Translations under genes and position numbers: made by a program
Source: an uncultured Verrucomicrobiales bacterium
Lineage (GTDB): Bacteria > Verrucomicrobiota > Verrucomicrobiia > Verrucomicrobiales > DEV007
Assembly (NCBI GenBank): GCA_937891465.1
Contig: CALAHF010000055.1
Coordinates: forward strand, 1-64,000
Direction: 5' to 3'
DNA length: 64,000 nucleotides
Notes under the pieces: model-generated
Database searches by the model: none
What the model saw: the letters and a program-made list of their open reading frames with translations, nothing else
What the model was told of the DNA's origin: nothing
Shown here: piece by piece, positions 38,408 through 47,879 of the stretch
Numbering within the stretch: the first letter of the stretch is position 1
How the letters are laid out: every line of letters starts with the position of its first letter

Positions 38408-41200
38408 ATGGCTACTAAAAAAACCGCGAAGAAAAAAACTGCGGCCAAAAAACCCGTTGCGAAAAAAGCAGCGGCCAAGAAGAACTCTAAAATGGTTTAC
38501 TACTTCGGCGCTGGAAAGTCCGATGGTAACGGTAAGCAAAAAGCGCTGCTCGGCGGTAAAGGTGCAAACCTTGCTGAGATGGCCTCTATCGGTCTGCCCG
38601 TTCCTGCAGGCTTGACGATCACGACTGAGGTCTGCAACCACTACTACGACAATGGTTGCAAATGGCCTGCTGATTTGGAGAGACAAATCAAAGCCAACAT
38701 CACTAAGATCGAAAAGGCGATGGGCAAAAAGTTCAACAACCTGGACAACCCGCTTCTCCTTTCCGTTCGCTCCGGCGCTCGCGATTCGATGCCGGGAATG
38801 ATGGATACGATTTTGAACCTCGGCATCAACGATGAAGTTGCTGAGTCGCTCGCGAAGAAAACGGGCAACCCGACTTTTGCATGGGACAGCTACCGTCGCT
38901 TTCTCCAGATGTATGGCGAAGTCGTGATGGGCGTTGAGCAGCACGCGAACGAGCACCACGATCCATTCGAGGTGATTCTCGATAAGGCGAAAGCCAAGCG
39001 CAAAGTCGCGACCGATTCCGATTTGAATGAAGCCGAGCTCAAGTGGGTCGTTGCCGAGTGCAAAAAACTCATCAAGTCACGTACCGGAAAAGATTTCCCA
39101 ACTGATCCAATGGAGCAGCTGGTTGGTTCTGTGAACGCAGTTTTCAATTCATGGCAGAACGACCGCGCGAAGGTTTACCGCCAGAAATACGGCATCCCTG
39201 CTGAGTGGGGCACCGCTGTAAACGTTCAGGCAATGGTCTTCGGTAACACCGGTAAAAAATCAGGAACCGGCGTGGCTTTCACACGTGACCCTGCAACTGG
39301 TGAAAATGTTTTCTACGGTGAGTATCTCATCGACGCGCAGGGCGAAGACGTTGTTGCCGGTGTTCGTACACCAAAGCAGGTCAAGCAGATGTCGAAAGAC
39401 CTTCCGAAATCTCACAAAGAGCTCTTGAAAGTGCGCGGCATTCTTGAAAAGCACTTCCGTGACGTTCAGGACATCGAGTTCACGATCGAAGAAGGAAAAT
39501 TGTGGATGCTTCAGACTCGTAACGGTAAGCGCACCGGTTTCGCTGCGGTGAACATCGCAATCGACATGGTGAAAGAGAAGCTCATCACTCAGGAAGAAGC
39601 GATTTTGCGTATTCCTGCTGATGACTTGAGCCACCTCCTCGCTCCGATCTTTGATACTGCTGCTGAGAAGAAGGCGAAGAAGATGGGATCCGGCCTTCCT
39701 GCTGGTCCCGGTGCTGCTTCCGGTAAGATCTACTTTTCTGCTGAAGAGTCAGTTGCTGCAGAAGCTCGTGGTGAAAAAGTCATGCTCGTTCGGATGGCAA
39801 CATCTCCAGAAGATCTTCGCGGTATGATTGCTGCGGAAGGTATTCTCACAACTGAAGGGGGTGCTTCTTCACACGCGGCACTCGTTGCTCGTCAGATGGG
39901 TAAAATCTGCGTTTGCGGTGCTCACGGCATGGTAATCGATTACAAAAAGAAAACGCTTTCCGGAAACGGCATCACGTTGAAGCAGGGCGATGAGCTCTCA
40001 CTCAACGGATTCGTTGGAAACGTTTACGCTGGTGGAATCAAGGCTTCACCATCACAGGTTATTCAAGGTCTCATCGAGAACAAAGCAGCCGCTAAGAAAT
40101 CCGCGACATACAAGAAGTTCGTTGAGCTGATGAAGTGGACTGACAAGCACCGCAAGCTCGGTGTTCGTACCAACTCTGATACTCCAGAGCAGGTTCGTCA
40201 GGCGATCCTCTTCGGTGGTGAAGGCATTGGCCTCACACGTTCGGAGCACATGTTCTTCGAAGGAAACCGGATCGACGCTGTTCGTGAAATGATTCTTGCT
40301 GACGACGACGCAGGTCGCGCCAAGGCACTCAAGAAGATCAAGGCCTTCCAGAAGAAAGACTTCATCGGTATTTTCAAAGCACTCGATGGTCGCCCGGCGA
40401 CAATCCGTCTTCTGGATCCACCACTTCACGAGTTCATCGGCACCATGGATGCGAAGCAGAAGACGGATCTTTCTAAGAAGATCGGCATGAGCGCAGCTGC
40501 AATCACTAAGCGGATTCACTCTCTTCACGAAGAGAACCCAATGCTTGGTCACCGTGGTTGCCGTCTCGGCATCAGTTACCCTGCAGTTACTGCAGCGCAA
40601 GTTGAGGCGATCCTCGAAGCAGCTGCTGAAGTTCAAGCTAAAGGCACCAAAGTTCTCCCTGAGATCATGGTTCCTCTCGTTGCTTACGCACGCGAGCTTG
40701 AGCTCCAGAAGCAGGTCATCGACGAAGCAGCTGTTGGCGTTCGGAAGAAATATGACCTCAAGAAGTCTGAGTTGAAATACACTGTCGGAACTATGATTGA
40801 GATTCCACGCGCAGCCCTGACCGCTGATGAAGTGGCGAAGCACGCTGAGTTCTTCTCATTCGGAACCAACGACCTCACGCAGACCGGTCTCGGCCTCAGC
40901 CGTGATGACTCGTCTTCGTTTCTTCCAACTTATCAGGACGCTGAAGTTCTCAACAACAACCCGTTCGCGGCACTCGATCAAGAGGGTGTTGGTCAACTAG
41001 TTGAGATGGGTGTTAAAAAAGGTCGTTCGACAAAGAGGAAACTCAAAATCGGAATCTGCGGCGAGCACGGCGGAGATCCTGATTCAGTGAAGTTCTTCCA
41101 CCGCACAGGACTCGACTACGTTTCTTGCTCACCATTCCGTATCCCAATCGCCCGCCTTGCAGCAGCACAGGCAGCGCTTGAAGATAAGAAAAAGAAGTGA
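38408..41200 (+). CDS. ppdK: Pyruvate phosphate dikinase with histone-H1-like N-terminal tail
   Basis: 930 residues. The enzyme interconverts pyruvate + ATP + Pi and PEP + AMP + PPi, at the glycolysis/gluconeogenesis junction. The N-terminal ATP-grasp domain starts [14 protein letters not shown] and has [16 protein letters not shown]. The phosphohistidine domain has [19 protein letters not shown] with the carrier His. The C-terminal TIM barrel ends with [10 protein letters not shown]. Residues 1-28 are an extra tail of Lys/Ala/Pro repeats ([14 protein letters not shown]) like histone H1 tails, ahead of the normal start near MVYYFGAGK. Codon choice is biased to GGT, GCT and CGT, unlike its neighbours, consistent with high expression. 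Confidence 0.97.
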   Translation: MATKKTAKKKTAAKKPVAKKAAAKKNSKMVYYFGAGKSDGNGKQKALLGGKGANLAEMASIGLPVPAGLTITTEVCNHYYDNGCKWPADLERQIKANITKIEKAMGKKFNNLDNPLLLSVRSGARDSMPGMMDTILNLGINDEVAESLAKKTGNPTFAWDSYRRFLQMYGEVVMGVEQHANEHHDPFEVILDKAKAKRKVATDSDLNEAELKWVVAECKKLIKSRTGKDFPTDPMEQLVGSVNAVFNSWQNDRAKVYRQKYGIPAEWGTAVNVQAMVFGNTGKKSGTGVAFTRDPATGENVFYGEYLIDAQGEDVVAGVRTPKQVKQMSKDLPKSHKELLKVRGILEKHFRDVQDIEFTIEEGKLWMLQTRNGKRTGFAAVNIAIDMVKEKLITQEEAILRIPADDLSHLLAPIFDTAAEKKAKKMGSGLPAGPGAASGKIYFSAEESVAAEARGEKVMLVRMATSPEDLRGMIAAEGILTTEGGASSHAALVARQMGKICVCGAHGMVIDYKKKTLSGNGITLKQGDELSLNGFVGNVYAGGIKASPSQVIQGLIENKAAAKKSATYKKFVELMKWTDKHRKLGVRTNSDTPEQVRQAILFGGEGIGLTRSEHMFFEGNRIDAVREMILADDDAGRAKALKKIKAFQKKDFIGIFKALDGRPATIRLLDPPLHEFIGTMDAKQKTDLSKKIGMSAAAITKRIHSLHEENPMLGHRGCRLGISYPAVTAAQVEAILEAAAEVQAKGTKVLPEIMVPLVAYARELELQKQVIDEAAVGVRKKYDLKKSELKYTVGTMIEIPRAALTADEVAKHAEFFSFGTNDLTQTGLGLSRDDSSSFLPTYQDAEVLNNNPFAALDQEGVGQLVEMGVKKGRSTKRKLKIGICGEHGGDPDSVKFFHRTGLDYVSCSPFRIPIARLAAAQAALEDKKKK

Positions 41201-41232
41201 GCTGAAGTGCTAGCTTAAGAAAAATTCGAAGA

Positions 41233-41264
41233 GGGCAGTCGGTGCGAACCGGCTGCCCTTTTTT
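41233..41264 (+). terminator. Rho-independent terminator of ppdK
   Basis: GGGCAGTCGGT (41233-41243) and ACCGGCTGCCC (41248-41258) form an 11-bp stem with one G-T pair, closed by a GCGA tetraloop and followed by six T, 33 bases after the ppdK stop. Confidence 0.93.
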
Positions 41265-41286
41265 CGTTTTTGTGAAAGCGTAGGAT

Positions 41287-41342
41287 GGCTCTCCAGTGCC
41301 GACTTATCTTAAAACAGGCAACGATGACAGCTCTGGAGAGCC
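41287..41342. repeat. Long-spaced inverted repeat in ppdK downstream gap
   Basis: GGCTCTCCAG (41287-41296) and CTGGAGAGCC (41333-41342) are perfect complements separated by 36 bases. The 300-base gap 41201-41505 otherwise contains only the ppdK terminator, and no gene is seen. It might be a small RNA hairpin or an insertion-element scar. Confidence 0.55.
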
Positions 41343-41505
41343 CTCTTGCGAAGTATTAACGATTTGAAAAGGACAAAGCTGATTCGGTTGCTATCGAATG
41401 CAATGATGGACAGAATTCGGGATCCGCGGGCGCAAATCCCCAAGTGATGTGGAACTCGATTCTGGAAATTGAAAAGGCAGAGTAACTCTGCTTTAAAGTC
41501 AGGAT

Positions 41506-42738
41506 TTACTTCGAAAGAAACTCCTTCAACGGCGTTCCATCTGTCCCTTTCCTAATTAGATAAAAATCGTCATCATCAACATCGATTCTGGAATCCACGA
41601 CATAATCGCCAGCCGTGGGAATCAACGCGGTTAGATGATCTTCGTGAAAGACGACGTGAGTGCCTTCGGGAAGGTCGGCCAGTGCTTTGGGAATTTCATC
41701 GATCGAATGAATGATCGTTGCTTGAACGTGCTTTTCGTAGGCCGAGAGAAGTGGATGATGGATGATTAATAAATGATCTTCGTCTGTCGCAAGCTGCGTT
41801 GTGAGGATCTTGTCGACCCGAGCTTCAGCCTCTGAAGTATTCGTCAGGAATAAAAATGCGGCGACAGCCAAAGCGATCACGCTCAGAACAATCGCAATAG
41901 CAAATCCGGGGCGACGTTTCGTCTTCACCAATGTCTCCCGGCTCCAACCATCCGAATCGTCTTCCGCAACTGGCTTCCGAGCGAGCAGACACGCTTCTGA
42001 ACCGAGCGACGGAAACAAGCCCGCCCAAATCTGATTGAACCGAATCCATGGGCGCAGATTTTCGAGTGGATTTCCCGTGTGACGTATCATGTGCGAGCCA
42101 GTGATGAATTCCGGCCTCAATCCGCAATCGTGAAGCAGGGAATACCAACGCCTAGTCGATAAGCTGTTGATGTGACCACCGCGCAGGATTTTTCCTTCAG
42201 CAAGACGCTTTCTGAAAATTTCCTGACGCCAGTTTGCAAGTATATGCGGCATCGTCGGAGTGCCAGCCAAAAGACAACCACCCGGGGCGAGAATCTCCTC
42301 GATTTGAACCAGTGAAAATGCCGGCCGTGGCAAATGCTCGAATACATGAAGCGATGAAACCACATCCGCAGAATTTGCCTCGACTGGAAGCGGGTGATCA
42401 AAATTCGCCTGAATAATTTCGTCGTATCCGGCTCTCTCGAGAAGCTTTGTTTCCGGGTTCCAATCAATCGCAATCCACTTCGCATCAATGTCTTCGCCGA
42501 CAAATCGCTTCAGCCAGCCTCGACCTGATCCTAAATCAATAATCGTGAGCGGAGTATCACGATTTTTAGCTTCTTTCCGAATAGCTTGGGCCACCCACCA
42601 ATACCGAAGCATCCGAACGGAAAACCGCGTTCTTAAAAGATGTTCTTCAAGCAGCGGATCTTCGGGAGTCCGAGTCACCGATTCCGAAAAAGGGACGAGC
42701 GGAAATCGAAGAAAAGGAAATCTAGAGGGGGAGGGCAT
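41506..42738 (-). CDS. SAM-dependent methyltransferase with C-terminal membrane helix
   Basis: About 410 residues from ATG at 42738 (MPSPSRFPFLRF); an in-frame start 117 bases upstream is possible but adds a composition-poor stretch. The class-I methyltransferase domain has motif I IDLGSGRGWLKRFVG, then AIDWNPE and SSLHVFEHLPRP (Methyltransf_11 type). After the catalytic part comes a single transmembrane helix (FAIAIVLSVIALAVAAFLFL) and about 100 residues of extra domain (LLIIHHPLLSAYEKHVQATI). The helix would tether the enzyme to the membrane, so the substrate may be a lipid or cell-surface precursor. The tail domain is not recognised. Confidence 0.8.
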   Translation of the reverse strand: MPSPSRFPFLRFPLVPFSESVTRTPEDPLLEEHLLRTRFSVRMLRYWWVAQAIRKEAKNRDTPLTIIDLGSGRGWLKRFVGEDIDAKWIAIDWNPETKLLERAGYDEIIQANFDHPLPVEANSADVVSSLHVFEHLPRPAFSLVQIEEILAPGGCLLAGTPTMPHILANWRQEIFRKRLAEGKILRGGHINSLSTRRWYSLLHDCGLRPEFITGSHMIRHTGNPLENLRPWIRFNQIWAGLFPSLGSEACLLARKPVAEDDSDGWSRETLVKTKRRPGFAIAIVLSVIALAVAAFLFLTNTSEAEARVDKILTTQLATDEDHLLIIHHPLLSAYEKHVQATIIHSIDEIPKALADLPEGTHVVFHEDHLTALIPTAGDYVVDSRIDVDDDDFYLIRKGTDGTPLKEFLSK

Positions 42739-42885
42739 CGGCGAAAGATTAGGGTCAGGATGAGAGCGTGCAAGGTCGCAGTTGATACGACCTTGCCTTT
42801 CGAATATTAGCGGAAAGCGTCCTCCTATGAGCCGTTTTCGGCCGTAATCTCCCATTTCCTATAAAACCAATCACCAGAGTAGAAA

Positions 42886-43474
42886 TCACACGGGGCTACG
42901 AATTTCTGACTCTATGTTTTTTCGGGCGGTAGCTTCGTATTTTACTCTGAAAAGCTCAGTTCGAAAAATCCACTCCCGATCCAAAAAACCGCGCAAGATC
43001 GATGCCCAACTTTCCCGATACTCCGCATCGGGCACGTGCGCGTATTCCTGCCGGATCGCCGCCGCGTATCTCTCGTAATAATCGGCATTTCTTCCAAGAA
43101 TCGACAAATCGATGTCTACAATCAGCTCCTCGCCCGGATTTTGTGGCTCGCCGCGATGATTCGTAATTTGAATCAACTGCTTCACACGCTCGATTTTTGA
43201 GGGTGCGACATTTATTTCCGCCAGCCATTCCGCCGCCAAATAAGCACTCGCAGATTCATTATCGCCGCGCTTTGGATCGTAAATGACATCATGAAACCAC
43301 AGAGCCAATTCAACTAACTCGCGATCTTTACAGATTGAATCAGGAACGTTTTTCAATTGCTCAAGACAATCCTCAATATGAGGCAAGCCGTGGTAAAACC
43401 TCCCCGGTTCGCCGTATTTTTTTTGTCAGTTCAGCAACGCAAAGCTTCCAACCCGTTGATTTAAAAACACTCAC
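42886..43474 (-). pseudogene. HD-domain phosphohydrolase with A8-tract frameshift
   Basis: The downstream frame (from 43386) shows an HD-superfamily protein: HIEDCLEQL, LWFHDVIYDPKRGDNE with the HD pair, and VDIDLSILG. The expected upstream residues GEPGRFYHGLPHIEDC are present in the same frame, but a stop lies just before. Shifting one base in the run of eight T on the plus strand (43417-43424) joins KYGEPGRFYHG to an upstream frame STGWKLCVAELTKK, with a GTG at 43474. That restores the complete family N-terminus. It is a frameshift in a homopolymer, either biological or technical. These proteins are uncharacterised metal-dependent phosphohydrolases. Confidence 0.75.
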
Positions 43475-43600
43475 TTCGCTTACCAAAACGAAAGAGCTCC
43501 ATCGAGTCAACCCAGCAACAGATTCAGTTCAAAAATCCCGCTCTACGCAACCGCCTAAATGCGGGAACTGCGGATTCGATTATTGAGGGTAAAATCGCTC

Positions 43601-45598
43601 ATGTTTCGAATTGGGATTCTACTATTTTTCGTCGTTCAACTTTGTTTCGCCGGTGATTTACCGCTGAAATTTGGTCCACGGCACAACGTCGAAATTGTGG
43701 CGAAAAAGGACGGCATCTCACAAGTGAAAATTACCGGCCCTTCCGCACACTTCTGGTCTCAGCCTGTCACTTCAGGGCCGAAAAGAACCGTTCTCGCATT
43801 CGAATATTTTTCGACCACCGGAATCAATTCTCTGTCCGTCCGATTTCGCGATGCCGACGAATCGATGGCCTTCGTTGGATCAGCTCCGGTGCCGCTTTCT
43901 GAAACCTGGCAGCCGTTTTCAATTGAACTCTCTGAAGTGCCGACCACCGAAACGCGGTTTCACTTCTCATTGCAATCTAAACTGAATGCCGGGCTTCTAA
44001 TCCGAAATTTAACGATCCGCGAACCCACCACAGAAGAAATTGCGAAGCGCGAAAACCTGGCAAAAATCACTGCAGCTCGACAGTCCGATGGCGATGCGTT
44101 TTTGAAATATCTTCGCACCGAATACGCTGCCGAAATCACTTCTATCGATGTCAGTGCCGGGAAAATACAAATCACGGGGAAATCTTCCCAACCAATTCAA
44201 CTCGTCGAAATTCCACCACAACTTCCATCTCACCTGAAATCGCCAAGGGAACCGATCCCGATTGAAACTCCCGCTGACTTCACGATCGAGTTGCCCCGAA
44301 TCGATTCCGTCGGAAAAAGAGACCGGGCAAGCTCGCGGTGGCGCCTTGAATCGCCCACAGGTGAAATTGTATCTCACGCAAAATGGCCATCTCAGATTGA
44401 ACCCGTAGAATCGGCAAAAACACTTCCAAAATTGACCTCTCCAAGCCAAAAGGGAATTGGCGGCGTTCCCTCTATCAATAGTCCGGATCATCCAATTTTT
44501 GAGCTTGGCGTCAGCCATGCCACCATCAATGTGGTTCTCAACGGAGCCATTTCGGAAAAGAAAAAACCCGGTCTGAAGCCCCACGTTTTTGAAGGAAAGA
44601 CGTATTTCATCAATCCGCGATTCCTGTCGATAAAAAACAACACCCTTCGACAACTCAACGATCAGGGAATCATCGTTACCTGCATTTTACTCGTCGGGAA
44701 TCAGCCAGACTCCCTGATGCGCCATCCTGCGGCGGAGTCTCGAGGAACGTACGCCATGCCCAATCTCGCCACTGCCGAAGGCACCCATCTCTATCGCGCT
44801 GCGATCGATCTTATTACCCGTCGATTTTCCAAACCCGAAACGCGAGTTGCCAACTGGGTTATTCACAATGAAATCGATCAGGCCGGAACGTGGACAAATA
44901 TGGGTGATCAACCATTGGCTCGTTATCTCGAAACCTATGCCCGTTCAACCCGAATCACCTATCACACAGCCCGGCACTACGATCCGCACGCACGCGTTTT
45001 TGTTTCGCTAACACATCATTGGACGCAGCAAAGCTCTGGAACTGGAACCTATGTTGTCCGCGACATCGTTGATCTATTTTCTGAAATCGCGACTGCTGAG
45101 GGAGCTTTCGACTGGGGCGTCGCCTACCACCCCTACCCGCGTGGCCTTCGAAATCCAGACACGTGGAATGATACAGACGTCTCCTACGATTTTGACACAA
45201 AATACATCACGCCAAAAAACGTCGCAGTCCTGCCTGCCTATCTGGGGCCGGACCGTCCCATTCTATTTTCCGAACAGGGTTTTAACACGCCAACGTTAAG
45301 CCAAGCAGATCAAAAACGGCAAGTCGCCGGATTGATTTACATGTTTCGAAAGCTTCGTCACATGCCAACCGTCGAGGCCTATCACCTTCACCGATATCAG
45401 GACATGCCCGATCGCGAAGGGGGCCTGCGTCTTGGGGTTATGGACGAGAACGGCAATCGCAAACTAGGCTGGCACGCCTACGCGGCAATCGGAACGGACG
45501 CGGAAAAAGAACACGAAAAAATCGCAGATGAAATCCTTCCGCCTACCGAACCATTGAAGGTGATTCCATTTCACGATCCAACAGGCTCTGTTCGATGA
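43601..45598 (+). CDS. Secreted DUF5722-like glycosidase-fold protein
   Basis: About 665 residues from ATG at 43601, start of a signal peptide (FRIGILLFFVVQLCFAG). The first third is beta-rich and sandwich-like (SLSVRFRDADESMAFVGS). The rest matches my recollection of DUF5722, a TIM-barrel group with glycosidase-like acids: NWVIHNEIDQ has an Asn-Glu pair like a clan-A acid/base, and ILFSEQGF is a candidate nucleophile Glu. The catalytic role is inference. The reading frame runs into a palindromic repeat, which supplies the last residues and the TGA. It converges with the PmoA-like gene. Confidence 0.75.
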   Translation: MFRIGILLFFVVQLCFAGDLPLKFGPRHNVEIVAKKDGISQVKITGPSAHFWSQPVTSGPKRTVLAFEYFSTTGINSLSVRFRDADESMAFVGSAPVPLSETWQPFSIELSEVPTTETRFHFSLQSKLNAGLLIRNLTIREPTTEEIAKRENLAKITAARQSDGDAFLKYLRTEYAAEITSIDVSAGKIQITGKSSQPIQLVEIPPQLPSHLKSPREPIPIETPADFTIELPRIDSVGKRDRASSRWRLESPTGEIVSHAKWPSQIEPVESAKTLPKLTSPSQKGIGGVPSINSPDHPIFELGVSHATINVVLNGAISEKKKPGLKPHVFEGKTYFINPRFLSIKNNTLRQLNDQGIIVTCILLVGNQPDSLMRHPAAESRGTYAMPNLATAEGTHLYRAAIDLITRRFSKPETRVANWVIHNEIDQAGTWTNMGDQPLARYLETYARSTRITYHTARHYDPHARVFVSLTHHWTQQSSGTGTYVVRDIVDLFSEIATAEGAFDWGVAYHPYPRGLRNPDTWNDTDVSYDFDTKYITPKNVAVLPAYLGPDRPILFSEQGFNTPTLSQADQKRQVAGLIYMFRKLRHMPTVEAYHLHRYQDMPDREGGLRLGVMDENGNRKLGWHAYAAIGTDAEKEHEKIADEILPPTEPLKVIPFHDPTGSVR

Positions 45599-45675
45599 AT
45601 CAACCCTATCCGATCGAAACGCCTTCACGATCCAACAGGGTACGTTCGACGAATCAACAGGGTTGGTTCGTAAAT
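45572..45675. repeat. Palindromic repeat family, two copies between convergent genes
   Basis: Copy one (about 45572-45620) begins inside the coding end of the upstream gene: CAC GAT CCA ACA GGC TCT GTT CGA TGA is both its final codons and the left side of the element. Copy two (about 45626-45672) ends next to the stop of the minus-strand PmoA-like gene at 45678. The elements fill the whole intergenic space of two convergent genes. Confidence 0.8.
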
Positions 45676-45677
45676 TT

Positions 45678-46679
45678 TTATTTCTCCTTCCGCCAGACTT
45701 CCCACTGCCGATGCGGAGATTTCTGCTGACCGACTTCGAATCCCGGCCGCGCTCCAAATGACTCAGCGACAGTTGCAGCCTTGGCTTGATCATATTTTCC
45801 TGAATGAGCCTGAAGCAGATAACGGAGGACCAGCGGTTTCTCTTTAGTGATCGTAAAGGCTTCGTTAAAACAAAATGAAGCCCCCATCCAACCATCCGAA
45901 CGCACATGCCAATGAGTCGGGTAGCGCGGATTTTCTGGATGATCAAAATAAGTGATGCCTTCAGCAACGAGCTTCCGGCCCCTTCCTTTCCCCACGACCA
46001 CCGGCCCGGAATAATCCATCCAGCGTGCGGATTTTCCGAAAATTTCTTTCTCACCCGCGGCTCCTTCACTGTTTGAGATTTCTCCGCCACCAAAATGATT
46101 TGAAAGAGTTTTCGAAACGCGAACGGCAAGAATCCCGAAATTCGTTTTCGCCAACTCAACCGTTTCGCGATCTGCAGAGGGTCGCATCGTGATTTGGATT
46201 TCCAAACCATGCTCGCCGCCTTCCATCGGAAACAACGCAGCGACAATTTCCTGCTCCATGAATTCGGTTCCATCTTTACCAAACCATCCCGTCGTCGCCG
46301 CCATGATAGATTCGTCATCACCATCTTCGTAGGCGATCCACTGCTTTTGTTTTACAGCAGTCTCTTTTCCATCAGCCCAAAATGACTCGCCGTTCAGGTC
46401 GTGATGGGCAAACCAGATGGAGCGGTGATGATCGTGATTCGAAGCGCCGGGATGTCCCATGCGCGTCAGAGAAACGCCGGACGGACCATTGAACGGAAAG
46501 AAAAACGGACGGGGATATTTTTCATCAAAATGCCAGCGTGTTTTTTCAACGCCGTCGATTTGAAACAACGTCTCGTGATTCGCCAGCGGTATAATTTCGC
46601 AGCGCTCGATTTTAAATTTAGAATCCTGAGCCGAGCAAATTCCGGCAACGAAAAGCAAACTGAGGGCGAGGATTTTCAT
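45678..46679 (-). CDS. PmoA-like (DUF6807) secreted protein
   Basis: 333 residues from ATG at 46679, start of a signal peptide (MKILALSLLFVAGICSAQ). The mature part shows the family landmarks PFFFPFNGPSG, HDHHRSIWFAHHDLNGE and HWHVRSDGWMGASFCFNEA. In databases the family was once labelled methane oxygenase PmoA, but it is not the real methane monooxygenase subunit. The many conserved His suggest a metal or sugar site. It is common in PVC and Bacteroidota secreted carbohydrate-related clusters. It sits back-to-back at its 3' end with the DUF5722-like gene, with repeats between them. Confidence 0.85.
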   Translation of the reverse strand: MKILALSLLFVAGICSAQDSKFKIERCEIIPLANHETLFQIDGVEKTRWHFDEKYPRPFFFPFNGPSGVSLTRMGHPGASNHDHHRSIWFAHHDLNGESFWADGKETAVKQKQWIAYEDGDDESIMAATTGWFGKDGTEFMEQEIVAALFPMEGGEHGLEIQITMRPSADRETVELAKTNFGILAVRVSKTLSNHFGGGEISNSEGAAGEKEIFGKSARWMDYSGPVVVGKGRGRKLVAEGITYFDHPENPRYPTHWHVRSDGWMGASFCFNEAFTITKEKPLVLRYLLQAHSGKYDQAKAATVAESFGARPGFEVGQQKSPHRQWEVWRKEK

Positions 46680-46730
46680 CCCCCTATTCCATCGAAATAC
46701 TCGGCTCATGACCAGTCCGTCATCGCGATT

Positions 46731-47106
46731 TTACAACGCCACCATTTTATTCCAAATACGAACAATCTTCGGTTTCACGCTGTAAAGATCATCCGTGTAA
46801 TTGTTCACGAAAATCGTGAAGGCGTAGCGCTTACCGGAGCGTGCATTGACGTGTCCCGAATAATTTCGAATTCGATCGAGCGTGCCGCTTTTTGCACGAA
46901 TCGCACCTTCAGCAGCCGAACCGCGCCCGATGCTACTAACAGTCCCTGACTGACCGACGACAGGTAAAGATTTGTAAAATGTATCAAATGGCTTCGCCAG
47001 TATTGGAGCGCTCACGCGCAGAGGCAGTCTCCGCGGCATCGACAAAGGGTGCCGATACGAGCAGGGCGAGTGAGAAGAGGCTTAGGATTCCAAGGGGTCT
47101 TTTCAT
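46731..47106 (-). pseudogene. D-Ala-D-Ala carboxypeptidase (S13/DacB) internal-deletion remnant
   Basis: Two pieces of one gene remain. From ATG at 47106 a signal peptide reads MKRPLGILSLFSLALLVSAP and runs out at TGA after 40 residues. In another frame the last 90 or so residues of a penicillin-binding protein 4 type enzyme survive: FYKSLPVVGQSGTV, then AIRAKSGTLDRIRNYSGHV with the third active-site box KSGT, and RYAFTIFVNN. The two active-site motifs that normally precede these are absent. An internal deletion of most of the catalytic domain, which also shifted the frame, explains this. The remnant cannot be an active peptidoglycan enzyme. Confidence 0.8.
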
Positions 47107-47146
47107 GGGGTTCTTTCGTTAAATTGGATTTTGCGCGGCGGAAATT

Positions 47147-47767
47147 TCAGTTCTTCGTGACGGTCACGTCTTTCGTTTCGAGGGTTCCCCAGATGTGGCC
47201 AACTCCGCACTGGATGACTTTGTTCCGGAGGCGGTCGTCCTCGATCTTGAATGTCTTATCATCAACGCGAATGGTCGCCACACTGCCGTCGAAGTTCACG
47301 CTCGTTGTATGCCACTCTCCAGCTTCCGCGTGGTGCTTTTCCGCCGTGACCGTAGCTTTCTTTTTCTTGGAGTCAGGAATGCTCTCGTAGGTCACGAAAC
47401 TGATCACATCGGTTGTCGTATGGTCTTTGGTCGGCCTGCCATTGATAAACACTTTGAAGAGGTGGGTGCGCTTGCCATTTTCTTCCGTCTCAAAAACAAG
47501 GTTGATTTTTTGAGGCAGGTCACGTTTCCATGAGAACGAAAAGGTGCCGTCGGTGAAAGGCACGTGGTAATACGTGATCGGACCATGCGTGTTGTGCTCG
47601 TGGTATTCCTCTTCGGTGCTCGCGACTTTTCGCACGCCGTCCTCCTCACTCACATTGCCCCATTTGATGGTGATCTGTTCCTCGGTCGGTTTGATTTCTT
47701 GAGCGGAGCCAACACTCAGCGTTGTGAGAAACAAGAAGGGAAGGATGATTGTTTTGAGATGTTTCAT
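47147..47767 (-). CDS. Secreted beta-sandwich hypothetical protein
   Basis: 206 residues from ATG at 47767, start of the signal peptide (KHLKTIILPFLFLTTLSVGSA). The mature part is beta-rich with ITYYHVPFTDGTFSFSWKRD and GEWHTTSVNFDGSVATIRVDD, the look of a concanavalin/DUF1080-type sandwich, though I cannot assign it firmly. It lies downstream of the sulfatase gene of the ECF-sigma operon, separated by a large inverted repeat, and could be transcribed with it. A role as a small glycan-binding partner of the sulfatase is possible but unproven. Confidence 0.65.
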   Translation of the reverse strand: MKHLKTIILPFLFLTTLSVGSAQEIKPTEEQITIKWGNVSEEDGVRKVASTEEEYHEHNTHGPITYYHVPFTDGTFSFSWKRDLPQKINLVFETEENGKRTHLFKVFINGRPTKDHTTTDVISFVTYESIPDSKKKKATVTAEKHHAEAGEWHTTSVNFDGSVATIRVDDKTFKIEDDRLRNKVIQCGVGHIWGTLETKDVTVTKN

Positions 47768-47784
47768 AAATTGATTTGGTTTTG

Positions 47785-47867
47785 ACCACGGATAAACACG
47801 AATGGACACGGATTTGAATTGCGTGCTGCTCGGTCCGTATCCGCGTTCATCTGTGTCCATCAGTGGT
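47785..47867. repeat. Large imperfect inverted repeat of the CACGGAT type
   Basis: The left arm, 47785-47813 (ACCACGGATAAACACGAATG...), and right arm, 47839-47867 (ATCCGCGTTCATCTGTGTCC...), are about 29 bases each and largely complementary, with a 25-base centre. Tandem CACGGAT units of this kind are a recurrent intergenic repeat in several PVC and environmental genomes, as I recall. It is a second repeat family, unrelated to the GGGTTGGTTCG palindromes. Confidence 0.75.
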
Positions 47868-47879
47868 TTAAAATTTGAA

